DNA from: Clostridiaceae bacterium
Lineage (GTDB): Bacteria; Bacillota; Clostridia; Saccharofermentanales; UBA5734
Assembly (NCBI GenBank): GCA_012519875.1
Contig: JAAYPL010000040.1
Span: 1-19,840, forward strand
Length of the DNA: 19,840 bases
Direction of reading: 5' to 3'
Shown: one piece after another, positions 6,206 through 14,710 of the stretch
Position numbering within the stretch: position 1 is the first letter of the stretch
Layout: each line of letters opens with the position of its first letter
The notes under the pieces: generated by a model
Told to the model about the DNA's origin: nothing
The model's database searches: none
What the model saw: only the letters and a program-made list of their open reading frames with translations
Program-made: the position numbers and the translations under genes

Positions 6206-7159
6206 ATGATTGAGATTCGCAATTTGGTCAAATACTTCGGCGACATCCTGGCTGTCGACAACATCTCGTTCAGCGTGCAAAAAGGCGAGATCTTAGGCTT
6301 TCTTGGTCCGAACGGTGCCGGAAAGTCGACGACCATGAATATTCTGACAGGTTTTTTGTCGGCAACATCAGGGACCGTTACCATCAATGGATACGATATT
6401 CTGGAAAACCCGCAGGAGGCCAAGAAATGCATCGGCTATCTGCCTGAAAATCCGCCGCTTTATCTGGACATGACCGTGATTGAATACCTCAGGTTTGTCT
6501 CTGAGCTCAAGGGCGTCGCGAAAGAGGAACGAATCAGGCAGCTGGCTGAGATCATGAAGCTGACCCGGATTACCGATGTGGCCAACCGGCTGATCAAGAA
6601 CCTGTCGAAAGGCTATCGTCAACGTGTCGGTATTGCCCAAGCGCTTGTGGGTGCCCCGGAAGTTCTGGTTTTGGACGAACCGACGATTGGTTTGGATCCC
6701 AAACAGATTATTGAAATCCGAAATTTGATCAAAGAACTTGGTAAACTCCATACCATTATCCTCAGCTCACATATTTTGCCGGAGGTACAGGCGGTCTGTG
6801 AACGGGTGGTTATCATCAACAAGGGGATCATTGCCGCTGAGGACACGCCGGCGGGGCTTTCACGCCAAATGGACAAAACCGCCAGAGTTCAAATCAGTGC
6901 CGAAGGTCCGGCACGGGACATCATGCAAAAGCTGCGCCTGATTCCCGGTGTTCAGAATGTCGAACTCTTTCAGGAAAAAGACAACAACATCAATGTCTAC
7001 AAAGTCGAGAACCAACCGGACCAAGATGTCCGAAAACAGATTTTTTATGAAATGGCGCGCAACAGCTGGCCGATCATTGAAATGAAATCCTTGGATCCGA
7101 CCTTGGAGGAAATTTTCCTTCAGGTCACGAGCGCCAGCCAGCAAGGAAGGAAGGGATAG
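6206..7159 (+). CDS. ABC transporter ATP-binding protein, GldA-like
   Basis: The protein has 317 residues; the ATG follows AGGAGGG (6194-6200) by 5 bases. Nucleotide-binding motifs are complete: Walker A G-P-N-G-A-G-K-S-T (34-42), signature L-S-K-G-Y-R-Q-R (133-140), Walker B V-L-V-L-D-E-P-T (153-160) and switch His in S-S-H-I-L (187-191). The P-E-N-P-P-L-Y segment (80-86) at the Q-loop position is typical of the GldA/ABC-2 export branch. About 100 C-terminal residues beyond the ATPase core resemble the accessory domain of export-type ATPases. It should power the permease encoded 2 bases downstream. GldA was named in Bacteroidetes gliding motility, but homologues are widespread in non-gliding bacteria, so motility should not be inferred. 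Confidence 0.93.
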   Translation: MIEIRNLVKYFGDILAVDNISFSVQKGEILGFLGPNGAGKSTTMNILTGFLSATSGTVTINGYDILENPQEAKKCIGYLPENPPLYLDMTVIEYLRFVSELKGVAKEERIRQLAEIMKLTRITDVANRLIKNLSKGYRQRVGIAQALVGAPEVLVLDEPTIGLDPKQIIEIRNLIKELGKLHTIILSSHILPEVQAVCERVVIINKGIIAAEDTPAGLSRQMDKTARVQISAEGPARDIMQKLRLIPGVQNVELFQEKDNNINVYKVENQPDQDVRKQIFYEMARNSWPIIEMKSLDPTLEEIFLQVTSASQQGRKG

Positions 7160-7161
7160 AG

Positions 7162-7953
7162 ATGAGCCGTATCCTGGCAATTTTCAAACGTGAATACAGT
7201 TCTTATTTCCGCTCACCGATCGGGTACGTCATTTTTGCTATTTTCATGGCTATCAGCGGTCTTTATTATGGCGTGTCGGTTATGAATTCTTATTCCTATC
7301 TGGCAGGAGAGCTAAACTTTTTGCAAACCTGGCTGTTTTTTCTGCTGATTCCGATCATGACCATGCGGGCTTTTTCCGAAGACCGGCGCAATGGTACCGA
7401 GGTGCTTCTCTTCACGTCGCCTGCCAGTTCAACGGAGATCGTCCTGGGTAAGTATCTGGCTTCGCTGAGCTTCTTTCTGACCATTTCCGGCGGCACATTG
7501 GTTCATCTGTTATTGACGCTGGCTTTCGGCGGGCGTGTCGATATTGGTGTTCTCGGAGCTTATATCGGCTATGTCTTCCTTGGCGCGGCATTTATCGCCA
7601 TTGGCGTCTTTGCTTCGGCGCTGACCGAAAACCAGATTATCGCGGCGGTTATTTCTTTTGTTATCCTGATGGCCTTGATGTTGATTGACGCCATTGCCGG
7701 ACTGATCGGCGATGCTGCGTCCGGCCTGCTCAGTCGTTTAAATGTTTTCGATCTGCTTTCCGATCTGCAGATCGACAATGTCGGTTCGGCGATAACGGCC
7801 GGATTACAGTGGATCAACCCGTACGCCAGACTCAGCAACTTCGTCAACGGCATTTTTGAAATCTCGCCGATTATCTTTTTCATTAGTCTGGCTGCGGTTT
7901 TCCTCTATATGACCAATCGTGTTATTGAAAAGCGGCGTTGGAGCCAGAGGTGA
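7162..7953 (+). CDS. ABC-2 type permease, GldF-like
   Basis: The protein has 263 residues with six predicted membrane helices (about 20-40, 53-70, 97-120, 131-153, 158-182, 234-252). The loop M-R-A-F-S-E-D-R-R-N-G-T-E (68-80), followed by L-L-F-T-S-P (82-87), is the conserved cytoplasmic motif of ABC-2 permeases that couples to the ATPase. Its start lies 2 bases after the ATPase stop, and the purine-rich ribosome site AAGGAAGGAAGG (7143-7154) lies within the upstream gene, so translation is probably coupled. With the ATPase it would form a homodimeric exporter of unknown substrate. The next gene begins 5 bases downstream. Confidence 0.9.
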   Translation: MSRILAIFKREYSSYFRSPIGYVIFAIFMAISGLYYGVSVMNSYSYLAGELNFLQTWLFFLLIPIMTMRAFSEDRRNGTEVLLFTSPASSTEIVLGKYLASLSFFLTISGGTLVHLLLTLAFGGRVDIGVLGAYIGYVFLGAAFIAIGVFASALTENQIIAAVISFVILMALMLIDAIAGLIGDAASGLLSRLNVFDLLSDLQIDNVGSAITAGLQWINPYARLSNFVNGIFEISPIIFFISLAAVFLYMTNRVIEKRRWSQR

Positions 7954-7958
7954 TCAGG

Positions 7959-9467
7959 ATGAGCATTTTAAAGCGAAAAACACAACCGAAAGGCGATAAG
8001 CAGCCGGCCAAACCGATGGATCGCAGAAATCGCAGCCTGAAACGTGCCTCGATTGTCTCGACGATTCTGGTTATTGTCGTTATTTTGGTGTTTAATATCC
8101 TTTTTGATCGTTTATTAGGTCCGATCTTGAAATGGGACTGGTCGGCCGGAGAACAGTATTCGGTGGGTGACGTAACGAAGGAAATCCTGGCGGGTCTGGA
8201 CACGGATGTGGAGATCGTCGGTCTGTTTGATGAGAACAACGACACGACCTATGTTGATGTCCGTTTGTTGCTCGATGATTATGTCCGTAACAGCAACGGC
8301 CGCGTTTCGCTGCGCTACGTTGATCCGGATAAGACCCCGGCAATCATCAAGGAAATCGATCCGGACGGTTATATGAATCTTGCGGCGAATATGTTCGCTG
8401 TTCATTGTCCGACGACCGGCAAGGCCAAGGCCGTAACCCGGACGGACATTTTTGACTACAAATTGGATCCGCAAACCTATCAGAGCTATCTTAACGGCAT
8501 TATCGCCGAACAGAGTTTCACAGGTGCCATCAAGTATGTGCAGTCGGAAACCACGCCGGTTATCTATTTTACCACCGGTCATAACGAGCTGGATTACAAG
8601 ACCGTTTACAGCACCTTGGTTTCGGTTATGCAGTATAACAATTTTGAAGTAAAAACCCTCGACTCTCTGAGTATAGATCGCGTGCCGGAAGATTGTTCGG
8701 TCATCATCATGGCTGAACCGACCAAAGATATTACAACCGGCGAAAGCAATTTGATCGGAGCCTATTTGCGGGGCGGCGGCAGTCTGCTTGTGCTGGCCGG
8801 TTTCGGCAATGCCGAGTTCCCGATTTTGAATCAACTGCTGGCAGAATTTAATCTGAATATCAGCAATGACAGGATTCGCGAAGGGGATGACCGGTATCGT
8901 TATAACAACGACGCCTACCAGATTCGGGCGATCGCCCCGGCCGGTATGATTTCGTCATCTGCGGTCGATGGATTCACCCTGGTGGAAAATGCCCGGGGGA
9001 TGAACATTCTGAGCAACGTCAAAGATTGGATTACCACAGAGCCGGTGTTGACCACTTCCGACAGTGGAATCACGGAGATCCGCGGCGATATCAACCAGTC
9101 GTCAGGTGCGGCCAAGCAGACCATTGCGGTTTTAAGTGAAAACAAGGGCTGGTATAACGGTCAGGATGTAACCCAGTCTGCCAAGGTGATCCTGATCGGT
9201 AGTTCCAGTATGCTGTCGGATACCATTTTGCAAGCCTATGGCAATAATATTTATAATTTTGGATTATTTTATTATGCCGTCCAGTGGCTGTCCAATGCCG
9301 AAGGTGAAGGAGATTTGATGATCGAAGCCAAGCAGCCGGTTTCTTATTATTTGACCAAAGGAACCCCGAGTGCTTATAACTTCAGTGCAGTGCTGGCTTT
9401 TATTGTCATTCCGTTGGGCCTTCTGGCAGTAGCCCTGGTTGTTTATCGCCGGCGCAAGCATCTGTAA
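7959..9467 (+). CDS. GldG-like ABC transporter auxiliary protein (membrane-anchored)
   Basis: The protein has 502 residues from an ATG at 7959, with GAGG (7947-7950) 8 bases upstream; GTG at 7950 is a less likely alternative. A basic N-terminus leads into a membrane helix (about 31-50), then a large extracytoplasmic region, then a second helix near the C-terminus (about 475-495) with a basic R-R-R-K end. Such a layout matches the GldG family, also described as an ABC-type transport auxiliary component (PF09822 type). The segments D-W-S-A-G-E-Q-Y-S-V-G-D-V-T (about 60-73) and Y-F-T-T-G-H-N-E-L-D are typical of that family. No catalytic residues are evident. Its position between the permease and the DUF4340 gene suggests a partner of the exporter. 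Confidence 0.85.
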   Translation: MSILKRKTQPKGDKQPAKPMDRRNRSLKRASIVSTILVIVVILVFNILFDRLLGPILKWDWSAGEQYSVGDVTKEILAGLDTDVEIVGLFDENNDTTYVDVRLLLDDYVRNSNGRVSLRYVDPDKTPAIIKEIDPDGYMNLAANMFAVHCPTTGKAKAVTRTDIFDYKLDPQTYQSYLNGIIAEQSFTGAIKYVQSETTPVIYFTTGHNELDYKTVYSTLVSVMQYNNFEVKTLDSLSIDRVPEDCSVIIMAEPTKDITTGESNLIGAYLRGGGSLLVLAGFGNAEFPILNQLLAEFNLNISNDRIREGDDRYRYNNDAYQIRAIAPAGMISSSAVDGFTLVENARGMNILSNVKDWITTEPVLTTSDSGITEIRGDINQSSGAAKQTIAVLSENKGWYNGQDVTQSAKVILIGSSSMLSDTILQAYGNNIYNFGLFYYAVQWLSNAEGEGDLMIEAKQPVSYYLTKGTPSAYNFSAVLAFIVIPLGLLAVALVVYRRRKHL

Positions 9468-9488
9468 GATGGATGGAGGTTGGCGAAT

Positions 9489-11012
9489 ATGAAAAAACAA
9501 TGGCGAGGCCCCATCATTCTCGGCGCGCTTCTGGTGATTCTGGCGCTGGTGTGGATCTTGAGCAAGTTCATACCGGGTTTTAACCAGCAAACCGAAACGA
9601 CAGTCGAGCTGCCGGATGTGCCGTTGGTGTTTGAGGTCAAAGACTCGGAAGTTGAGAGCCTTGCGGTTACGAATGAGCAGGGTGGATTTACGCTGTTGCC
9701 TTATGAAAGCCGAGCCGGTGACGGAACAGTAACAATTAACTGGACCGTAGACGGGTATCAGGACTATTTGCTTTCAACCGCGACAACAAAAAATGTCGCC
9801 AACCTGGGCTTGCTCTTGTATGGAGGCAAAATAATAGCGGAGGAGGCTGCCGATCTGACTCCTTTCGGTTTGGACCGGCCCAGGGCAACGGTGACGGTTA
9901 ATCTGAAAAATGGCCGGTCCCATGTCATTGCTTTTGGAAACGAACTGCCGTCCGGATATTTTGATTATGCTATCGTGGACAATAAGGGTGCTGTTTATTC
10001 GGTCGCATCATCGACGACAGCCCGCAGTCGATACAGCATTACCGATATGCTGGATAAGAATGCCTTGGTGGGTATCGACGCAGACAAACTGACCGGACTT
10101 GTGCTCGAGCGTGCCGCCGATAACCTCAAGCTGGCCGGCAACTGCAGCTACGACGAACCCAGCCGGTCCTATCTTTTTACCGTCACCGAACCGATCACCC
10201 GGACCGGCAATACCGAACGCCTGGCCGCGCTGGCCACTGAGGCACTTAATCTAAAGGCCGCTCAATTTGTCGAAGTTGATCCTCCGGATCTGGCGAAATA
10301 TGGCTTGGATAAGCCTCGGTATTCGATTCGGCTGACAGCCGAGGATAAGACCGTTCAGCTTCATATCGGCCATGCAGCTGACGCCGGCGATGTTTACATG
10401 ATCAGTGACGCCACTTTTGCTGTTTTCAAAGTTCCGGCAACCACATTTACCACCATCGATACCCCGTTGATCGACCTGATCGACCGATTGTTCATGCTTA
10501 AAAGCATTTGGTTGGTTGACCGGATCGAGGCCGATCTGCCCGGTGCGGCCTTTACGGCGGATATCGAGATGGATAAAAATCAGAAAAACGATGACGAAGG
10601 AACTGTTTTCCGTCTCAACGGCCGGGACGCCAAAATTTTTAGTGAGACCGGCCGGAGTTTATTTTCGGCATTCTATCAGCGGATTATCGGTATGCAGATC
10701 GCCGGTGTCGATGCCGGTGCCGAACCGACCAATACGCGTGATGCCTATCTCATTTTTCATTTGAAGGACGATCCGGATACCGGTAGCCGGGCTTCGATTG
10801 AAGTTGTTGAATTCGCCAAGCGAGATGAGTATACTTATTATGTCTTCATTAACGGCGAATACGCTGGCTATTATATCAATGCCAATCAATCATTTGCGGC
10901 GACCGACAACAGAATGGAAGGTGTCGTCGTCGCATATAAACAGTTGCTTTATGCCATGGAGCATGCTGTTGACGGTGTTTTTGACACCAGGGAAGGGTAT
11001 CAGCTGGATTAA
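9489..11012 (+). CDS. DUF4340-type membrane-anchored protein with two repeats
   Basis: The protein has 507 residues; the ATG at 9489 follows TGGAGGT (9474-9480) by 8 bases. One N-terminal helix (about 8-25) anchors a large outer domain. The pattern L-x-x-(F/Y)-G-L-D-x-P-R, diagnostic for DUF4340, occurs twice: D-L-T-P-F-G-L-D-R-P-R near residue 122 and D-L-A-K-Y-G-L-D-K-P-R near 267. Each is followed by beta strands and an F-G-N or H-I-G-H turn. The family is often encoded beside GldG-like and ABC-2 genes, as here, but its molecular role is unknown. No enzyme motif is visible. The following gene starts 1 base after its stop, so translational coupling is likely. Confidence 0.85.
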   Translation: MKKQWRGPIILGALLVILALVWILSKFIPGFNQQTETTVELPDVPLVFEVKDSEVESLAVTNEQGGFTLLPYESRAGDGTVTINWTVDGYQDYLLSTATTKNVANLGLLLYGGKIIAEEAADLTPFGLDRPRATVTVNLKNGRSHVIAFGNELPSGYFDYAIVDNKGAVYSVASSTTARSRYSITDMLDKNALVGIDADKLTGLVLERAADNLKLAGNCSYDEPSRSYLFTVTEPITRTGNTERLAALATEALNLKAAQFVEVDPPDLAKYGLDKPRYSIRLTAEDKTVQLHIGHAADAGDVYMISDATFAVFKVPATTFTTIDTPLIDLIDRLFMLKSIWLVDRIEADLPGAAFTADIEMDKNQKNDDEGTVFRLNGRDAKIFSETGRSLFSAFYQRIIGMQIAGVDAGAEPTNTRDAYLIFHLKDDPDTGSRASIEVVEFAKRDEYTYYVFINGEYAGYYINANQSFAATDNRMEGVVVAYKQLLYAMEHAVDGVFDTREGYQLD

Positions 11013-11013
11013 A

Positions 11014-12165
11014 ATGGATCGCCAGCCATTTAAAAAATCAATCAAACAAAGCAGAGCCAGCCTGATCGTTTTGATCACGCTGGCTTTCCTGCTGATGATT
11101 GCCGCGGTTGCTCTGGCAATCAGTTTGCCGGATGATGAAGACCGGCGAAATCCAATGACGACAACGACAGCCAATACGCCTGCGCTGAGCGGATTTGCCT
11201 GCTCGCCCACCGAAGCCTCACAAATGTATCCCTTTGAAGCCGGTGTCATGAAGCTAACGACCGGACGGGTTGCCATGCTCGACATCCGTGGCGCTGAACG
11301 ATTTTCAGCTGACTTGGACTACGCAACGCCTTTTTGTGTTCAAAATGACAGCTTCTTTCTTGTTGCAGACCGGGAAGGATATTCCTTTGCACTTTTTAAT
11401 CAGGCGGGTCTGCTGTATGAAGCCGTTGTCGAGGGCCGAATTTGCGGAGCCGCCATTCGTGCTGACGGCCACGTGGCGGTCATTCAGGACAAAAGCGGCA
11501 GCACCGGCCTGGTCAGCCTTTACGCACCGTCCAAGGGCGAGAAAATATTTGATGTCTTGTTTGCCGAATCCGGATATGTTTTGTCTGTATCATTTCCACC
11601 GACCGAAGAAAGCTTTGATGTTGCTTTGCTGAACACGGATTTTTCCGAAGCCAGGCCGGTGGTCAAAAGATATAGCCTTGACGGCCGTCAGGTGGGACAG
11701 CGCCTGCCCGATCTGGGCCAGATATATCCGATTATGGTTTATGATGATGCATCGGACCTGGTTATGTGTGGAGCCAACAGCTTGGCGGCGATACGATACA
11801 GTCAGGATAAAATGGTTTGGATGCGTAGTTTGCAAAGGGTCATAACCGCGAAGCAAACGCCGGCCGGGCTGGCGGTTCTGGCAGCCGATGGTGAAGATGA
11901 CCGGATCGGTTTGCACCTGCTGGATAAAACCGGACGCTCGATTTTTGAAATTCCGATCGGTGAGGGGATCGTAGACTTCGCGGTTCGAGGAAAACTGGCG
12001 ATCATCGGTTGCGGGACACGTGTTTTGATCATTGATTTGGATCAGGGTAAGACAATACAAGATTATGACGCCACTGTCGAGATCGTCCGGACCGGATTTT
12101 CCGGCGACGGTGCCTTGACATTGGTTACCCGCTCCGGTGTGATGCGGGTAACCATCCCGACTTAA
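11014..12165 (+). CDS. Membrane-anchored protein, probable beta-propeller (DUF5711-like, function unknown)
   Basis: The protein has 383 residues from the ATG at 11014. In-frame starts exist much further upstream but lie inside the DUF4340 gene. No strong ribosome site is adjacent, only a purine-rich GGGAAGGG (10990-10997) at long range, which fits coupling to the preceding gene. A basic N-terminus precedes one helix (about 16-37), then a Thr-rich linker. The remainder alternates short strands with turns such as L-F-N-Q-A-G-L-L-Y, L-L-D-K-T-G-R-S-I and I-I-D-L-D-Q-G-K-T-I, recalling WD40/PQQ-like propeller blades. It resembles an uncharacterised clostridial family (DUF5711, from memory). It may be a sensor or scaffold for the transporter, but that is inference from operon position. 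Confidence 0.7.
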   Translation: MDRQPFKKSIKQSRASLIVLITLAFLLMIAAVALAISLPDDEDRRNPMTTTTANTPALSGFACSPTEASQMYPFEAGVMKLTTGRVAMLDIRGAERFSADLDYATPFCVQNDSFFLVADREGYSFALFNQAGLLYEAVVEGRICGAAIRADGHVAVIQDKSGSTGLVSLYAPSKGEKIFDVLFAESGYVLSVSFPPTEESFDVALLNTDFSEARPVVKRYSLDGRQVGQRLPDLGQIYPIMVYDDASDLVMCGANSLAAIRYSQDKMVWMRSLQRVITAKQTPAGLAVLAADGEDDRIGLHLLDKTGRSIFEIPIGEGIVDFAVRGKLAIIGCGTRVLIIDLDQGKTIQDYDATVEIVRTGFSGDGALTLVTRSGVMRVTIPT

Positions 12166-12206
12166 TGATCTCTGGGAATGACCTTTAGGGGGTGAGAGGA
12201 GCAACG

Positions 12207-14042
12207 ATGAATACAGATCAGCAGGTGAACAAACGAACACGAGCCGATATTCCGGAGAAATATCGTTGGCGATTGGAGGATATCTTTCCGGATGATGAAA
12301 GCTGGGAAGCGGCATGGCAGGCAATATCCCCGCTTTTGGATGACCTGTTTACTCATCGCGGCAAACTGGGATCGGGTGCTTCGGAGCTGGCTGAGGCATT
12401 GGAAAAAACCAGTTGTATTTATCTTGAGCTGATGGAGCTTCTGGCCTATGCGCGCATGCGCCGGGACGAAGATAATACGGTTGCCAAATATCGAAATATG
12501 GCCGATCGGGCGACAAGCCTTTACTATCAGAGCGCATCAGCGATGGCCTTCTTGACCCCGGAAATTGCAGCTTTGCCGGAAGACCTGGTTAACGACTGGC
12601 TGGCTACGGAACCTCGGTTGCAGCCATTTCGTCAAACCCTCCTTGATGTCATGCGAACCCGCCCGCACATCCTGCCGGAAAACGAAGAAGCGCTGCTGTC
12701 ACGCTTGGGTCCGGTTGCCGAAGGGCTGGGCGATATTTTTTCGATGCTGAACGACGTTGATATCCGACTGGGCGACATTGATGACGGCCGGGGCGGCAAG
12801 ATCGAATTAACCCACGCTGAGTTTTCACGTCTGCGGGAAAATCCTGATCGCAAGGTTCGCGCGGCGGCCTTTGAGCAGATGCATCAAGCCTATGGAAACA
12901 TTGGCGGCACTTTATCGGTGTTGTATAGCACGCAGGTCAAGGCCGATTTGGTGGTCGCCAAGACGCGGCGTTATCAGAACAGTCTGCAAGCTGCTTTGTT
13001 TAATGACAATCTGCCCGACAGCATTTACTCAACGCTGATTGCCGAGGTTCGGAACGGACTGCCGATCCTTGGTTGTTATCTGAATTTGCGCAAATCTTGC
13101 ATGAATCTGGAAGAGCTCCATCTCTATGATACTTATGTGCCGATGCTCAGCCAGCCGGTACGCCAATATACTTTTGAACAGGCTTGCGACCTTTTGCGGG
13201 CCGGTTTAGCTCCTTTGGGCGAGCAATACCTGGCTGATCTGGAACTACATCTGAACAACCGCTGGATTGATGTCTATGAGACGCCAGGCAAAACCAGCGG
13301 TGCTTTTTCCTGGGGAACTTATAAATCGCACCCTTATGTTTTGCTCAATTTCAACGGTACTTTCTCTGATGTTTTTACCCTTGCTCATGAAGTCGGACAC
13401 AGCATGCACACTTTTTATTCTCATAAGCGCCACTATGCAGAATCTTCCTACCCGATTTTCTTGGCCGAGATTGCCTCGACCGTCAATGAAAACCTGCTCA
13501 TGCGGCATCTGCTTGACCGGTGCGATGAAAACACGGCCGAAGGGAAACAGGAAAAAGCCTATTTGCTTAACCATTTTCTCGAAGAATTCCGTCAGACGGT
13601 TTTCCGCCAGACCCTTTTTGCCGAATTTGAATGGCGGGCGCACCAGCGAGCCGAAGAGGGTGAAGCTTTGACCGCCGATTGGCTCTGCGATCTGTATGCC
13701 GGCCTGTTGGATGATTATTACGGCTCGGTCGCCCGGATTGACGATTACATGAAGTGGGAGTGGGCCAGAATTCCTCATTTTTATAATGCGTATTATGTTT
13801 TCAAATATGCCACCGGGTTTTCGGCTGCCGTGGCGCTCAGCCAACGAATTCTATCCGATGCCCCGGAAGCCCGCAGTCGTTATCTGCAGTTTCTCGGTGC
13901 CGGGAGCTCGGATTATCCCATGGCTATCCTGAACAGGGCCGGCGTCGACCTGACGACCGGTGAACCGGTCAAGGCAGCTTTGACCGAGTTTGCGGCCAGC
14001 CTGGATCAATTGGCGCTACTAATTAATGGAGGCTCTGACTAA
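12207..14042 (+). CDS. pepF: Oligoendopeptidase F (M3B zinc metallopeptidase)
   Basis: The protein has 611 residues, the typical PepF length. I use the ATG at 12207 with AGAGGA (12195-12200) 6 bases upstream; GTG at 12192 would add five residues. The N-terminal helical region includes P-E-K-Y-R-W-R-L-E-D-I-F, a standard PepF start. The zinc site is H-E-V-G-H-S with ligands His394 and His398 and catalytic Glu395, and the third ligand is probably Glu421 in A-E-I-A-S-T. PepF cleaves oligopeptides of moderate length in the cytoplasm and helps recycle peptides. The gene starts 41 bases after the propeller-like gene; its stop overlaps the next ATG by one base. A third of the sequence is conserved helical scaffold with no odd features. 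Confidence 0.96.
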   Translation: MNTDQQVNKRTRADIPEKYRWRLEDIFPDDESWEAAWQAISPLLDDLFTHRGKLGSGASELAEALEKTSCIYLELMELLAYARMRRDEDNTVAKYRNMADRATSLYYQSASAMAFLTPEIAALPEDLVNDWLATEPRLQPFRQTLLDVMRTRPHILPENEEALLSRLGPVAEGLGDIFSMLNDVDIRLGDIDDGRGGKIELTHAEFSRLRENPDRKVRAAAFEQMHQAYGNIGGTLSVLYSTQVKADLVVAKTRRYQNSLQAALFNDNLPDSIYSTLIAEVRNGLPILGCYLNLRKSCMNLEELHLYDTYVPMLSQPVRQYTFEQACDLLRAGLAPLGEQYLADLELHLNNRWIDVYETPGKTSGAFSWGTYKSHPYVLLNFNGTFSDVFTLAHEVGHSMHTFYSHKRHYAESSYPIFLAEIASTVNENLLMRHLLDRCDENTAEGKQEKAYLLNHFLEEFRQTVFRQTLFAEFEWRAHQRAEEGEALTADWLCDLYAGLLDDYYGSVARIDDYMKWEWARIPHFYNAYYVFKYATGFSAAVALSQRILSDAPEARSRYLQFLGAGSSDYPMAILNRAGVDLTTGEPVKAALTEFAASLDQLALLINGGSD

Positions 14043-14710
14043 TGGAAACCGAATTAAAGTTGCGTTTCGTCCATGCCGACGACCTGGAAAGCTTTCTGGC
14101 CGATCCTTGGCTGCATCAATTGACAATGCCCGACTCAAGTGTTGTGACCCAAATGGTCAGCCACTATCTGGACACAGCAGATCGGCTGATGACGCAAAGA
14201 AGGATCAGCTTGCGCGCGCGTGAAGAGGATGATCGTCAGATCTTGACAATCAAAAGTGACGGACACGCCCAAAATGGCCTGCATCAGAGGCAGGAATGGA
14301 CCATTGCGCTGGAGGATGACTGGCAGGAGCTTCTGCAAGCCGGCGTTGATACCGAATGGTTTTATCGGCATGCGGTCAGCCAAGGTGATTCTGACGATCA
14401 GTTGCAAGAAGTCCTGACCGGGCTGGATGGTCAACCTCTGATTGAAATCGGCCAGATCCGATTTACAAGAACGGCCTTTGACGTCGGCTACGGGGACACG
14501 CTGATGGAGCTGGCACTTGATCAGGGTGAAATAGTCGTTGACCGGATGACCGAACCGATCAACGAATTGGAACTGGAGCTAAGAGAAGGTGACGTCCGTG
14601 ACTTGATGGCGCTGGGCGAAGAGCTGACAGGAAAGTTTGCGCTGGTGCCGGAAACCCTCAGCAAGTTTGCCCGGTGTCTGGCTCTGGTGGTCGGTCAGGA
14701 AAACCAGTGA
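14042..14710 (+). CDS. CYTH-domain protein (triphosphate tunnel metalloenzyme)
   Basis: The protein has 222 residues. It opens with M-E-T-E-L-K, the E-x-E-x-K motif (Glu2, Glu4, Lys6) that binds metal and triphosphate in CYTH proteins. Other tunnel-wall residues fit S-L-R-A-R-E (about 56-61), a central L-T-I-K-S strand and the acidic E-L-E-L-E-L-R-E strand near 178-185. CYTH enzymes in bacteria most often hydrolyse inorganic triphosphate; some act as adenylate cyclases or thiamine triphosphatases. The fold is clear but the substrate is not. GGAGG (14029-14033) lies 8 bases before the ATG, which overlaps the pepF stop by one base. It is probably co-translated with pepF and the flavoprotein downstream. 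Confidence 0.88.
   Translation: METELKLRFVHADDLESFLADPWLHQLTMPDSSVVTQMVSHYLDTADRLMTQRRISLRAREEDDRQILTIKSDGHAQNGLHQRQEWTIALEDDWQELLQAGVDTEWFYRHAVSQGDSDDQLQEVLTGLDGQPLIEIGQIRFTRTAFDVGYGDTLMELALDQGEIVVDRMTEPINELELELREGDVRDLMALGEELTGKFALVPETLSKFARCLALVVGQENQ

Noticed and set aside
6206..9467. Gliding motility function for the GldA/F/G-like genes
   Set aside because: These families are common in non-gliding bacteria, and none of the core gliding genes (gldK-N, sprA types) are present in the window.
10798..11013. A 72-residue N-terminal extension of the propeller-like gene using an upstream TTG
   Set aside because: The extension lies entirely within the DUF4340 gene, and the ATG at 11014 is directly followed by a normal basic N-terminus and membrane helix.
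11590..12324. A 244-codon minus-strand open frame opposite the propeller-like gene and the pepF start
   Set aside because: It overlaps two supported + strand genes, lacks a start signal and shows no family pattern.
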